Part shown: positions 16,640-25,078 of the stretch, one piece after another
How positions within the stretch are numbered: position 1 is the first letter of the stretch
Layout of the letters: each line of letters starts with the position of its first letter
NCBI GenBank assembly: GCA_900547615.1
Contig: URHH01000029.1
Span: forward strand, 1 to 25,808
DNA length: 25,808 nt
Direction of reading: 5' to 3'
Source of the DNA: an uncultured Blautia sp.
GTDB lineage: Bacteria; Bacillota; Clostridia; Lachnospirales; Lachnospiraceae
Translations under genes and position numbers: made by a program
Notes under the pieces: generated by a model
Database searches by the model: none
The model's input: the letters and a program-made list of their open reading frames with translations, nothing else
Told to the model about the DNA's origin: nothing

Positions 16640-17404
16640 TCACTCCTGTTCTGTTTTTCCATGCTCCCGTGCCACAAAGGTAAGTCTTCCGCTTTCCTCA
16701 GAAGGCGGATTTTTTGTATAGGCGTCATAAACGGCAAGAACTTCCATTCCTGCCTTTTTAAGGAGCTCTTTTATTTTTTCTTCTGAATATGCTTTCTGAT
16801 AATGAACCTCTTCTGTTTTTTCGTAAAGCCCGTCTTCTCTCGGAAGGAAAAGAGTCAGTCCGTAAACATTCATTCCCGTTTCTTCGTCATACTCATTTTC
16901 CCAGATAAAGCTTCCCTCTTCCCTGTTCTCCGCTATTGTAGTATTTCCCAGCATTTCTCTGTATTTATACACCGTATTCATATCAAAGATAAAAATACCT
17001 TTTGGGTCAAGGTAATTATTTACAAGAGAAAAAACATGAAGAAGATCTTCTTCCTCCGTTATATAATTCAGACTGTCGCAAACACTTATCACTGCGCGCA
17101 CCGTTCCGTACAGTTCAAACTCCTCCATGTCCTGGAGAAGATATAAAATATCGTGCCCGGATTCCTCTCTTTTTTCCATTGCCTCGGCAAGCATTTCCTC
17201 CGCGTTGTCCACGCCGATCATATCGTACCCCGCGTCTGCGAGAAGCTCTGTCATGGTCCCTGTCCCGCAGCCAAGCTCCAGAACAAGACCGTCGCTGATT
17301 CCATACTCTTTCAGGCTTTCTGTAAGATAAGACGCCCAGTCTTCATAATCTACATTATCCATAAAAATATCGTAGACTCTGGCAAATTCTCCATATGCTT
17401 CCAT
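16640..17404 (-). CDS. Class I SAM-dependent methyltransferase, unknown substrate
   Basis: A 254-residue protein with a Rossmann SAM fold: motif I VLELGCGTGTMTELL (41-55), the ribose-binding acidic residue in MIGVDNAEEML (Asp66), then CDSLNYITEEEDL and GIFIFDMNTVYKY. The second half (ENREEGSFIWENEYDEETG, YSEEKIKELLKKAGMEVLAVYDAYT) resembles small-molecule methyltransferases common in Firmicutes, often annotated as YqeM-like. The substrate cannot be inferred. GGAGG lies 8 nt before the ATG at 17404. It is the first gene of the operon with hslO and nadE, with a recognisable promoter at 17425-17453. Confidence 0.85.
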   Translation of the reverse strand: MEAYGEFARVYDIFMDNVDYEDWASYLTESLKEYGISDGLVLELGCGTGTMTELLADAGYDMIGVDNAEEMLAEAMEKREESGHDILYLLQDMEEFELYGTVRAVISVCDSLNYITEEEDLLHVFSLVNNYLDPKGIFIFDMNTVYKYREMLGNTTIAENREEGSFIWENEYDEETGMNVYGLTLFLPREDGLYEKTEEVHYQKAYSEEKIKELLKKAGMEVLAVYDAYTKNPPSEESGRLTFVAREHGKTEQE

Positions 17405-17424
17405 TTTTCATTCCTCCGCCAACC

Positions 17425-17453
17425 ATCATACCACAGGTTCTCAAAAACTGCAA
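17425..17453 (-). promoter_or_regulatory. Promoter of methyltransferase-hslO-nadE operon
   Basis: Minus-strand TTGCAG (17448-17453), 17-nt spacer, TATGAT (17425-17430), 20 nt before the methyltransferase ATG. The -35 directly abuts the hairpin at 17454-17481. Confidence 0.62.
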
Positions 17454-17481
17454 AGAGAGTTCGACAAAAGCCGAACTCTCT
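17454..17481 (-). terminator. Hairpin downstream of lipoprotein gene, probable terminator
   Basis: Perfect 10-bp inverted repeat AGAGAGTTCG (17454-17463) and CGAACTCTCT (17472-17481) with an 8-nt loop. On the minus strand it follows the lipoprotein stop by 64 nt. The tail TTTGCAGTTTTTGAG is only partly T-rich and contains the next promoter's -35, so termination may be incomplete. Confidence 0.6.
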
Positions 17482-17487
17482 GAATCA

Positions 17488-17535
17488 GGAACGCCTGCGT
17501 GTTCCTTATGCAAAATGCGCGCTGCAAAGCAGCCT
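17488..17535. repeat. Two further small hairpins in lipoprotein 3' flank
   Basis: AGGAAC/GTTCCT (about 17488-17507, inner pairs extend it) and GCTGC-AAA-GCAGC (about 17521-17533) precede the larger hairpin at 17454-17481 on the minus strand. Three stems in under 90 nt could stabilise the mRNA 3' end. They lack T tails and are not terminators on their own. Confidence 0.45.
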
Positions 17536-17544
17536 CTTCTGCAC

Positions 17545-18564
17545 TTACTGTACAGGCATATAATATACGTCTGCTGCTTCTCCGTGATAATAATAATCTA
17601 CATCGTTCTGGTCGTATACGTCCTCGTCATTTGCAAAACGGTAGCTGTTTCCGTCTTTGTCCACCCAGTTTCCGTTAGCATCCGGGAAAATAACAAGCGG
17701 CTGTCCGTCGGAATTGCGGTAAATGGTTCTTGTCTGGCTTGTATCACTAAGCTGCGCGTCTGTAAAACCGCCGGAATTTGTTGTGCCGGAAGAGCTTCCG
17801 TCTGATGTTCCTGCATCACTGCCAGTTCCCTCAGAAGAAGTACCGTCTGCATTCTGTCCTTCACCGGAAGCATTTCCATCGGTATTTCCCTCTGCCTGCT
17901 GCGGTGCAGCGCTCTTCAGCGAAGAATCTCCTAAAATCTGAAAGCTTGCCACAGTATCCTGCAGTTTTTTCAGAAGATTCTCATCATCTTTTTTAATAGT
18001 CGCTTCAATATTATAAAACTCACCGTCATTTGCATAAACACGTTTTACAGCCCATATCACACCATCTGTTTTTTCCGGTTTGTGATATTTTACATTGTAG
18101 GAATAAACATTGACTCCATTCACATCGCTTGCTGTATAGTTCTGGATCTCATACTCACTTGCAGGAGACAGACCTGCCGCCTTCTCCAGTGAATTTGCCA
18201 TATCTTCTGTACTTGGAATAACAGCAGAGGACATGTCTTCCTCTCCTTTTCCATGTGTGATCACAATTTTGCCCTGATCCGGAGACTCAAAGCTTACCAG
18301 ATCTTCTTCATCTGATTTATTTGCCCAGGTTGCGTCCGGAAGCTTAATGGCAATACTCTTATCTTTTGACGTATATGTTGTATTCTGTCCGTCAGCAGGT
18401 GCCGGAGTTGCTGTAGCTTTTGGAGCCTCAGTCGGTTCTGGAGTAGGAGTCGCCTCCACAACTACCTGTTCCTCCGGTTCATCTCCGCCAAACCCACAGG
18501 CAGTCAAAACGCCCGAGAGTGCCGCGGTCATCACCAGCATTGCAAGTACCTTTTTATTCTTCAT
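17545..18564 (-). CDS. Putative lipoprotein with PsbP/Mog1-like domain and linker
   Basis: A 339-residue secreted protein. It has a Lys-rich start, a hydrophobic helix and a lipobox Leu-Thr-Ala-Cys23, so it should be lipid-anchored outside the membrane. A Pro/Thr/Glu spacer (about 30-60) leads to an alpha/beta domain (about 63-212; TYTSKDKSIAIKLP, then ANDGEFYNIEATI, then LLKKLQDTVASFQIL) whose pattern resembles PsbP/Mog1-fold domains. A low-complexity Gly/Ser/Asp/Thr linker (about 220-265) follows, then a Tyr/Asp-rich C-terminal module of about 70 residues (YRNSDGQPLVIF, then GNWVDKDGNSYRF). No family with known function is recognised. The start has AGGAGG 6 nt upstream. It has its own promoter and hairpins downstream, so it is monocistronic or nearly so. 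A role at the envelope is likely; more cannot be said. Confidence 0.8.
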   Translation of the reverse strand: MKNKKVLAMLVMTAALSGVLTACGFGGDEPEEQVVVEATPTPEPTEAPKATATPAPADGQNTTYTSKDKSIAIKLPDATWANKSDEEDLVSFESPDQGKIVITHGKGEEDMSSAVIPSTEDMANSLEKAAGLSPASEYEIQNYTASDVNGVNVYSYNVKYHKPEKTDGVIWAVKRVYANDGEFYNIEATIKKDDENLLKKLQDTVASFQILGDSSLKSAAPQQAEGNTDGNASGEGQNADGTSSEGTGSDAGTSDGSSSGTTNSGGFTDAQLSDTSQTRTIYRNSDGQPLVIFPDANGNWVDKDGNSYRFANDEDVYDQNDVDYYYHGEAADVYYMPVQ

Positions 18565-18606
18565 GGTATCCTCCTTTTATTCGTCTCATAAAGTTCCTTG
18601 GAATAT

Positions 18607-18635
18607 ATTTTACAATTCTATTACAGACTTGTCAA
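18607..18635 (-). promoter_or_regulatory. Promoter of lipoprotein gene
   Basis: Minus-strand perfect TTGACA (18630-18635), 17-nt spacer, TAAAAT (18607-18612), 42 nt upstream of the ATG and just after the helD stop. One of the best promoter matches in the window, suggesting strong expression. Confidence 0.75.
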
Positions 18636-18649
18636 TGAAATTTCCCTTG

Positions 18650-20692
18650 TCAGTTTATAAAATAACTGTGAAGTTCATGGAGCGCCCGTGTTGCAGTAAT
18701 ATATCTTCCCTGTCGAAACAGCGCACTTTTCTCTTCCTTTGGAAAGACAGAAAATACCCGGTCAAACTCCAGTCCTTTTGCAAGATAAAATGTAGTAACA
18801 GTAAGACCTTTTTCAAATTTCCGGCTGTCCCTGTGAAGATAAAATACATTCTCTCCCAGCATTTCCTTCAGAAGAGAGGTGAAAAGAGAGGCGCTTTTTT
18901 CATCTGAAAGAATCACAGCCTCCGTCTCGTATTTTCCCTCTTCTTCTTTTACCTCTTCCGCAATTTTCTCTGCTGCCTCTCTTAAAGAATCAAATTCCAG
19001 TTCCTTCACCGGTTTCCCGTGGCGTTCAAATAAATCCATATCCTGGATTCCGGCAAGTCTGTTTGCGTAAGAAGCAATCTCTACTGTATTGCGATAGCTT
19101 TTATTCATATAAATTGTGCGAATCTCTCTTCCGAAAATTTCCGGAAGGAAAGTCGTCACGTCCTGTATTCTGTCTTCCATCGTCTGCGCCCTGTCTCCCA
19201 GGATCGTCATTCTGCACGGAAACAGCATCTGAAGGATTTTATACTGCAGTCTGGAATAATCCTGCATTTCATCGACTATAAGATGTTTGACATTTCCTTT
19301 TGCCTGTCTGTTTAACAGGCGGTACTTGAAGTACAAAACAGGATATACGTCCTCATAGGGAAGCTTTCTCTTTTCAGCGGGCACTTTCGGAAGCGTGGAA
19401 AACCCTTCTTCTGAAAGAAATCTGTTATAAAGAACATACACATCTCCCGTCTCATACATTCCTCGAAACTTTTCTTTTACAGCCTCTTTCTCTTCTTCCT
19501 CCATGTCTCTGTTTCTCAGTGTCTCCACCTCATCGATAAAATATTCCGCAACAGCGTCCATTCTGGATAAAAGAGGAATCTCCCCAAACTTAAAATAAAA
19601 AAGAGAAATAATTTCTTTCTCTGTTTTGACAAAGCCTCTGTGTTCCACATCACGGAAATTCATGAGGCTGTCCTCAAGTTCCAGAAGAAAGCCTTCGATT
19701 TTATCTGTAAATTCCGCAGTCTCCTTCTCTTTTAAAGAATCTGCCAGAAATGGAAATTTCAGATTTTTTTCTATCTGATCATATCTGTCCTCACAGTCTG
19801 CCGCCACATCCTGAAGTTCTTTGTAGGCAAAAAGGTCAAAACTCATTTCCCTTATATTTTCTTCTCCAAGCTCCGGAAGAATATGAGAAATATAATCTGA
19901 AAATACACTGTTTGGAGATAAGATTAAAATATCTGAAGATTTCAGATTTTTTCTGTCGTGATAGAGAAGGTAGGCAATCCTGTGAAGCGCCACGGAGGTT
20001 TTTCCGCTTCCTGCTGCTCCCTGGATCACAAGGATCCTGTCTTTTGTGTTGCGGATAATAGCATTTTGCTCTTTTTGTATGGTGCGGATAATGTTTTTAA
20101 GCTGTACCTCTCCGCTGCTTCCAAGTTCTGCCGCCAGAATCTCGTCGTCGATTTTTACATCGCTCTCAAACTCATACACCATGTTTCCGCCGCGGATCTT
20201 ATACTGCCATTTGGAAGTAATTTCCCCGGTCAGCTCTCCCACAGGAGCTTCATACTGTGCCGGTCCCTTATCGTAATCATAAAAAAGCCCGCTCACCGGC
20301 GCTCTCCAGTCATAAATAAGAGGGGTCTGTCCTGTCCGCTCCGAAAAATTTCCAATTCCGATATAAAAAGTTTCCGGCTCCTCGTCACCTTCATACACAA
20401 AATCCACTCTTCCGAAAAACGGAGAATCCATCATTTTTGTAAAGCGCTGTTTCAGAAGAAGCTGCTGCTGATTGGCATTTACCTGCTGAAACAAAGCCTG
20501 CTGATTATCGTAATCCTCATATCCGTACTGGTCCATCTCCGTATAGTTCTCCCAGTAATATTCGTGCATTCCCTGAATTTCCTTCTGTCCCTCTTTCAGG
20601 GAAAGATTTACTTCTTCCACTCTTTTTTCAAGCTTCTGAAGAACAAATTCAAGGAATGCACTTCCTGTTTCCTGTTTATTTTCTGAACTCAT
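18650..20692 (-). CDS. helD: HelD-like RNA polymerase recycling ATPase
   Basis: A 680-residue superfamily 1 helicase-like protein of the HelD type. In Bacillus and mycobacteria HelD binds RNA polymerase and uses ATP to release stalled complexes from DNA. The N-terminus (about 1-90) is a Glu/Gln-rich coiled coil expected to reach into the polymerase secondary channel. Next come the family block FFGRVDFVYEG...YIGIGNFS and YDWRAPVSGLFYDY, Walker A GAAGSGKT (225-232), motif II HLIVDEMQDYSRLQ, motif III LGDRAQTMED, motif IV NKSYRNTVEIA and motif VI TATRALHELHSYF. It is shorter than B. subtilis HelD (about 774). The ATG at 20692 follows the ybjQ stop by 7 nt, and its weak ribosome binding site TAGGTG includes that stop codon, so translation is probably coupled. 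Confidence 0.92.
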   Translation of the reverse strand: MSSENKQETGSAFLEFVLQKLEKRVEEVNLSLKEGQKEIQGMHEYYWENYTEMDQYGYEDYDNQQALFQQVNANQQQLLLKQRFTKMMDSPFFGRVDFVYEGDEEPETFYIGIGNFSERTGQTPLIYDWRAPVSGLFYDYDKGPAQYEAPVGELTGEITSKWQYKIRGGNMVYEFESDVKIDDEILAAELGSSGEVQLKNIIRTIQKEQNAIIRNTKDRILVIQGAAGSGKTSVALHRIAYLLYHDRKNLKSSDILILSPNSVFSDYISHILPELGEENIREMSFDLFAYKELQDVAADCEDRYDQIEKNLKFPFLADSLKEKETAEFTDKIEGFLLELEDSLMNFRDVEHRGFVKTEKEIISLFYFKFGEIPLLSRMDAVAEYFIDEVETLRNRDMEEEEKEAVKEKFRGMYETGDVYVLYNRFLSEEGFSTLPKVPAEKRKLPYEDVYPVLYFKYRLLNRQAKGNVKHLIVDEMQDYSRLQYKILQMLFPCRMTILGDRAQTMEDRIQDVTTFLPEIFGREIRTIYMNKSYRNTVEIASYANRLAGIQDMDLFERHGKPVKELEFDSLREAAEKIAEEVKEEEGKYETEAVILSDEKSASLFTSLLKEMLGENVFYLHRDSRKFEKGLTVTTFYLAKGLEFDRVFSVFPKEEKSALFRQGRYITATRALHELHSYFIN

Positions 20693-20699
20693 GGAACAC

Positions 20700-21020
20700 C
20701 TACACAGCGATCACGGCAGTTCCGCTCACTGTTACCATCAGCATTCCGTTGCCGGAACCAAGCACCTCATAATCAATATCGACGCCTACTACTGCATTTG
20801 CGCCTAACTGCACTGCCCTTGATTCCATCTCTGCAATGGCTCTCGTTCTTGCATTTACCAGTTCCTCCTCGTACGTGTTGGAGCGGCCTCCAAACATATC
20901 GGAAAGACTTGCTGCAAAATCTTTTACAAAGTTTACTCCGGAAACTACCTCTCCGAATACGATTCCTCTGTATTCCCGGATCTCTTTTCCTTCTATGGAC
21001 GGTGTGGTTGTAATAATCAT
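20700..21020 (-). CDS. YbjQ/UPF0145 family protein
   Basis: A 106-residue member of the YbjQ (UPF0145, DUF74, heavy-metal-binding-domain-like) family. Diagnostic features are the start MIITTTPSIEGKEIREYRGIV, GEVVSGVNFVKDF, a central ARTRAIAEMESRAVQLGANAVVGVDIDYE, and a C-terminal strand MLMVTVSGTAVIAV. The family forms a small, probably pentameric fold; its biochemical role is unsettled and no Cys/His metal site is seen here. AGGAGG lies 8 nt before the ATG. It is the first gene of a two-gene unit with helD, with a promoter at 21052-21080. Confidence 0.92.
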   Translation of the reverse strand: MIITTTPSIEGKEIREYRGIVFGEVVSGVNFVKDFAASLSDMFGGRSNTYEEELVNARTRAIAEMESRAVQLGANAVVGVDIDYEVLGSGNGMLMVTVSGTAVIAV

Positions 21021-21051
21021 AAATTTATCCTCCTGAACATTTATTTCTGAT

Positions 21052-21080
21052 ATTATATACCAGACCGCCCAAAATGTATA
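21052..21080 (-). promoter_or_regulatory. Promoter of ybjQ-helD unit
   Basis: Minus-strand TATACA (21075-21080), 17-nt spacer, perfect TATAAT (21052-21057), just past the stop of the ABC gene at 21084. No terminator hairpin is seen in this 63-nt gap, so read-through from the ABC operon is possible. Confidence 0.6.
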
Positions 21081-21083
21081 GTA

Positions 21084-22919
21084 TTATGCGCCTGCTTTTT
21101 CAAACTGGCTGTTATAAAGGTCGCAGTAGAATCCTCCTGCTCTTAAAAGCTCCTCATGATTTCCCTGTTCAATAATATCTCCGTCCTTCATCACAAGGAT
21201 CAGGTCTGCATCTTTGATCGTGGATAAACGATGGGCAATCACAAAGCTGGTTCTTCCCTTCATAAGGTTATCCATTGCTTTCTGAATCTGCATTTCTGTC
21301 CTCGTATCAACAGAGGAAGTTGCCTCGTCAAGAATAAGGATTCTGTTATCCGCAAGAATGGCTCTCGCAATGGTAAGGAGCTGTTTCTGCCCCTGAGAAA
21401 TATTACTCGTCTCCTCATCAAGCACCATGTCGTAGCCGCCCGGCTGCTGCATGATAAAGTTATGGATATGAGCAGCCTTTGCCGCTGCAACCACTTCCTC
21501 ATCTGTGGCGTCAAGACGTCCGTATCTTATATTTTCCCGTATGGTTCCGGAAAACAGCCAGGTGTCCTGAAGCACCATGCCGAACATTTCACGGAGCTCG
21601 CTTCTGTTAAAGTCTTTTACATTATGACCGTCAATGGAAATGCTTCCCCCGTTAATATCATAAAAACGCATGAGAAGTTTTACCATTGTTGTTTTTCCGG
21701 CTCCTGTAGGACCGACGATCGCAATTTTCTGACCATCTTTTATGTCAGCAGAAAAATCATGAATAATAATCTTATCCGGATTGTAGCCGAATTTTACATG
21801 ATTAAATTCCACATTTCCGGAAAGTTTTGTAATATCTGCCGGATTTTCCACTGTCTGGTCTTCCTCCGGCTCCTCAAGAAATTCAAACACACGCTCGGAA
21901 GCTGCCGCTGACGACTGCAGAAGGTTTACTACCTGAGCGATCTGCTGGATCGGCTGTGTAAAATTTCGGATATACTGGAAAAAGGACTGAATATCTCCCA
22001 CCTCAATGCTTCCTTTAATAGTAAACACACCGCCTAAAAGAGCGACCATCACATATCCCAGATTTCCCACAAACTGCATGACGGGCATCATCATACCTGA
22101 GAAAAACTGTGATTTCCATGCGGACTCATAAAGTTTTTTATTATCTTTTTCAAATTCCTCCACAACATCGTTTTCTTTGTTAAATACTTTGACTACGTTG
22201 TGTCCGCCGAAATTCTCTTCTATCTGGCCGTTTACCTCTCCAAGATATTTCTGCTGTGCCTGGAAATATTTCTGAGAGTGCTTCATGACCTTCTGAATAA
22301 TAAACATGGATACAGGAAGGATTAAAACTGCGGCAACTGTCATCCACACATTAATAGAAAGCATCATGATAAATACACCGATCAGAGTGGTAACCGAGGT
22401 AATGAGCTGCGTCATACTCTGGTTCAAACTCATCTGAAGGGTATCCACATCGTTTGTAATCCTGGAAAGAATCTCTCCGTTTGTGCGGCTCTCATAATAA
22501 TTCATGGGAAGCCGGTTCATCTTCTTTGAAATATCCTTACGGAGACTGTATGTCACATCATTGGAAATTCCTGTCATAACAAAGCCCTGGATCAGGGAAA
22601 ACAGGGAACTTACCAGGTAAAGGCCAAGTGTCCACAGAAGGATCATTCCGATTTTTTCAAAATTGATCCCGCCTGTTCCGTTTACCTTTGCCACAAGACC
22701 GTTAAACAGCTCTGTTGTTGCTTTTCCGAGAATCTTCGGTCCCACAATGCTGAATACGGTTCCTGCGACTGCAAAAACAAACATCATGGCAAACCGGAAT
22801 TTATAATGCTCCATATATTTAAAAAGCTTTTTCATAGAGCCTTTGAAGTCCTTGGCTTTTTCTCCGGCAGCCATTCCGTGGCCATGCCCCATCGGGCCTC
22901 TTCTTTTCTGCTCACTCAT
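21084..22919 (-). CDS. ABC exporter half-transporter, canonical ATPase subunit
   Basis: A 611-residue membrane-plus-ATPase half-transporter of the multidrug/lipid exporter type. A short Gly/His-rich N-terminus (GPMGHGHG) precedes about six membrane helices (about 38-325). The ATPase has Walker A GPTGAGKTT (from 403), Q-loop LQDTW, Walker B ILILDEATS with the catalytic Glu532, and switch His563 (IAHRLST). Its signature is NISQGQK, with Gln at the second position in place of the usual Gly. That fits a subunit whose signature faces the degenerate ATP site of the partner encoded upstream. The ATG overlaps the partner's TGA as ATGA. Substrate unknown; drug or lipid export is inferred from family. 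Confidence 0.93.
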   Translation of the reverse strand: MSEQKRRGPMGHGHGMAAGEKAKDFKGSMKKLFKYMEHYKFRFAMMFVFAVAGTVFSIVGPKILGKATTELFNGLVAKVNGTGGINFEKIGMILLWTLGLYLVSSLFSLIQGFVMTGISNDVTYSLRKDISKKMNRLPMNYYESRTNGEILSRITNDVDTLQMSLNQSMTQLITSVTTLIGVFIMMLSINVWMTVAAVLILPVSMFIIQKVMKHSQKYFQAQQKYLGEVNGQIEENFGGHNVVKVFNKENDVVEEFEKDNKKLYESAWKSQFFSGMMMPVMQFVGNLGYVMVALLGGVFTIKGSIEVGDIQSFFQYIRNFTQPIQQIAQVVNLLQSSAAASERVFEFLEEPEEDQTVENPADITKLSGNVEFNHVKFGYNPDKIIIHDFSADIKDGQKIAIVGPTGAGKTTMVKLLMRFYDINGGSISIDGHNVKDFNRSELREMFGMVLQDTWLFSGTIRENIRYGRLDATDEEVVAAAKAAHIHNFIMQQPGGYDMVLDEETSNISQGQKQLLTIARAILADNRILILDEATSSVDTRTEMQIQKAMDNLMKGRTSFVIAHRLSTIKDADLILVMKDGDIIEQGNHEELLRAGGFYCDLYNSQFEKAGA

Positions 22920-25078
22920 GCCAATTCCTCCTCTGATAACTGAGACATTGCAATCTGACGGTAAACCTCGCAGTTTTTCATAAGCTCTGCATGTGTTCCC
23001 ATTCCCGCCATATGGCCGTCGTCCAGTACAATGATCCTGTCTGCGTGTAAAATCGTGCTGATACGCTGCGCCACAATGATCGTGGTCGCATCTTTTGTAT
23101 GCTCTTTTAAGGCGCCGCGCAGTCTGCTGTCTGTTTTAAAGTCAAGAGCGGAAAAACTGTCGTCAAAAATAAAGATTTCCGGTTTCTTCGCAATGGCTCT
23201 TGCAATCGAAAGACGCTGCTTCTGTCCTCCGGACACGTTTGTTCCTCCCTGTGCGATAGGAGAATGATACCCCTTTGGTTTTTCCTCAATAAAATCCTGC
23301 GCCTGGGCGATCCGGGCTGCTGTTTTTACCTCTTCTTCTGAAATATCTGTTTTTCCGTAACGGATATTGGAATCAATGGTTCCTGAGAAAAGAACACCTT
23401 TCTGCGGCACATATCCAAGACAGTCTCTAAGCTCCTTCTGGGACATATCCCGAACGTCCACTCCGTCTATGGAAACAGAACCTTCTGTCACATCGTAAAA
23501 TCTCGGGATCAGATTTACCAGGGTACTTTTTCCGCTTCCCGTACTTCCGATAATGGCTACTGTCTCTCCTTTTTCCGCCTTAAAATGAATATCCGTAAGA
23601 ACATTTTCTCCTGCCTCCGGATAAGCAAAGGACACATGGTTAAATTCTACTGTTCCTCTTTCTTCTTTATGAGGATGCTCCGGATCTTCCGGGTCTTTGA
23701 TCGAAACTTCTGTTTTTAAAATTTCATCAATACGAAGTGCTGCCACATTTGCTCTCGGAAGCATAATGGACATGGCTGTGATCATTAAGAATGACATAAT
23801 GATCTGCATTGCATACTGGATAAACGCCATGACATTACCAACCTGCATGGTTCCGTTATCTACTGCATGGGAACCGCTGTAAATAATAAGGACAGAAACG
23901 CCGTTCATGATCAGCATCATAACAGGCATCATAAATGTCATACAGCGGTTTACAAAAAGGTTTGTTTTTGTGAGCGTCTTATTTGCCTCCTCAAAACGCT
24001 CCTCCTCATGTTTTTCCCGGCTGAAGGCCCGGATAACCGGAATACCGGTCAGGATTTCCCTTGATACAAGATTCAGTTTGTCAATCAATGTCTGAAGCTT
24101 TGTAAATTTCGGCATTGCGATCATAAAAAGTAAAATGATCACTGCCAGAATAAGCACAACGGCTACTCCCAGGATCCATGTCATGGAAGCGTCTGTATTA
24201 AGAACACGGATCACACCGCCGATTCCCAGGATCGGCGCATATAAAACGATTCGGAACATCATTGCCATAACCATCTGCACCTGCTGCACATCGTTTGTGC
24301 TTCTTGTGATCAGAGAGGCTGTGGAAAACTTGTGATATTCTCTGCTGGAAAAACTCATAACCTTTCTGTAGACACTGTTTCGAAGGTCGTGACCAAGAGA
24401 CGCTGCCACCCTCGCTGATAAGAATGTAACAGAAATCGCCGCCATCATAATAATGAGAGCCATCAAAAGCATTTTCCCTCCGGATACAAGAAGATATTTC
24501 ATCTGAATGGCATCCACATCTTCTCCCATATCCTCGTATTCCTCATATACAAAGGAAACTGCCGCCTGTGTCATGATAGACTCCGGCATCTCTGTAAGCT
24601 TTTTATCCATCTCCTCTGTCATTCCCGCAAGTGCCTCCGGAGGAAGCTGTGCCATGACTTCTGCGGGGTCTGCTCCTTCCGGAATCCCCATCTGGCTTCT
24701 CATTGCCTCGCTCTCTTCGCTGTCTGAGGAAAATCCGGAGAGCATAAGCATCGGCTTACAGAAAATTTCGTTTAAATTCTCCCGCTCTTCCTTTGTAATG
24801 TCATCGTGAAGAACGTAAATCCCATCTTCCTGTCTGTAAGCATTGGAAATGTCCGTTATATCCTCCCCGCTCATAAACAGCTCCAGATTTTTAAGAGAAG
24901 ATTCCCGGATTTTTTCCGGTACTCCGTCCTCGATTCCCTTCTGCTGGATTCCCACATTAATGATCTTTGATGTGTAATCCGGCAGAGAAAGATCGCAATA
25001 TGCCTGCAAAAACAGAAGTCCTATAATAAGAACAATAGAACCTACTGATTTTTTCAGGTACTTCATCAGCTTCAGCAT
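22916..25078 (-). CDS. ABC exporter half-transporter, degenerate-site subunit
   Basis: A 720-residue half-transporter. The first membrane helix (about 13-30) is followed by an unusually long outside loop (about 42-198), acidic and Met-rich, before helix 2 (about 199-220). The ATPase has Walker A GSTGSGKST (from 511) and a canonical signature NVSGGQKQR. However, Walker B ends FDDSFSALD with Asp640 in place of the catalytic Glu, and the switch His is Gln671 (VAQRIST). Both changes mark the non-hydrolysing site of heterodimeric exporters such as TM287/288 and BmrCD. The start at 25078 is chosen because its ATG overlaps the marR stop (ATGCTGA), giving coupling; an in-frame ATG at 25105 lies deeper inside marR. 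Control by the adjacent MarR is expected. Confidence 0.93.
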   Translation of the reverse strand: MLKLMKYLKKSVGSIVLIIGLLFLQAYCDLSLPDYTSKIINVGIQQKGIEDGVPEKIRESSLKNLELFMSGEDITDISNAYRQEDGIYVLHDDITKEERENLNEIFCKPMLMLSGFSSDSEESEAMRSQMGIPEGADPAEVMAQLPPEALAGMTEEMDKKLTEMPESIMTQAAVSFVYEEYEDMGEDVDAIQMKYLLVSGGKMLLMALIIMMAAISVTFLSARVAASLGHDLRNSVYRKVMSFSSREYHKFSTASLITRSTNDVQQVQMVMAMMFRIVLYAPILGIGGVIRVLNTDASMTWILGVAVVLILAVIILLFMIAMPKFTKLQTLIDKLNLVSREILTGIPVIRAFSREKHEEERFEEANKTLTKTNLFVNRCMTFMMPVMMLIMNGVSVLIIYSGSHAVDNGTMQVGNVMAFIQYAMQIIMSFLMITAMSIMLPRANVAALRIDEILKTEVSIKDPEDPEHPHKEERGTVEFNHVSFAYPEAGENVLTDIHFKAEKGETVAIIGSTGSGKSTLVNLIPRFYDVTEGSVSIDGVDVRDMSQKELRDCLGYVPQKGVLFSGTIDSNIRYGKTDISEEEVKTAARIAQAQDFIEEKPKGYHSPIAQGGTNVSGGQKQRLSIARAIAKKPEIFIFDDSFSALDFKTDSRLRGALKEHTKDATTIIVAQRISTILHADRIIVLDDGHMAGMGTHAELMKNCEVYRQIAMSQLSEEELA

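Noticed and set aside
16635..16643. GTG start for hslO at 16643
   Set aside because: It would leave no room for a ribosome binding site; GGAG is well placed only for the ATG at 16634.
19958..20686. 242-codon plus-strand frame opposite helD
   Set aside because: Antisense to conserved HelD sequence, with composition typical of a reverse-complement shadow.
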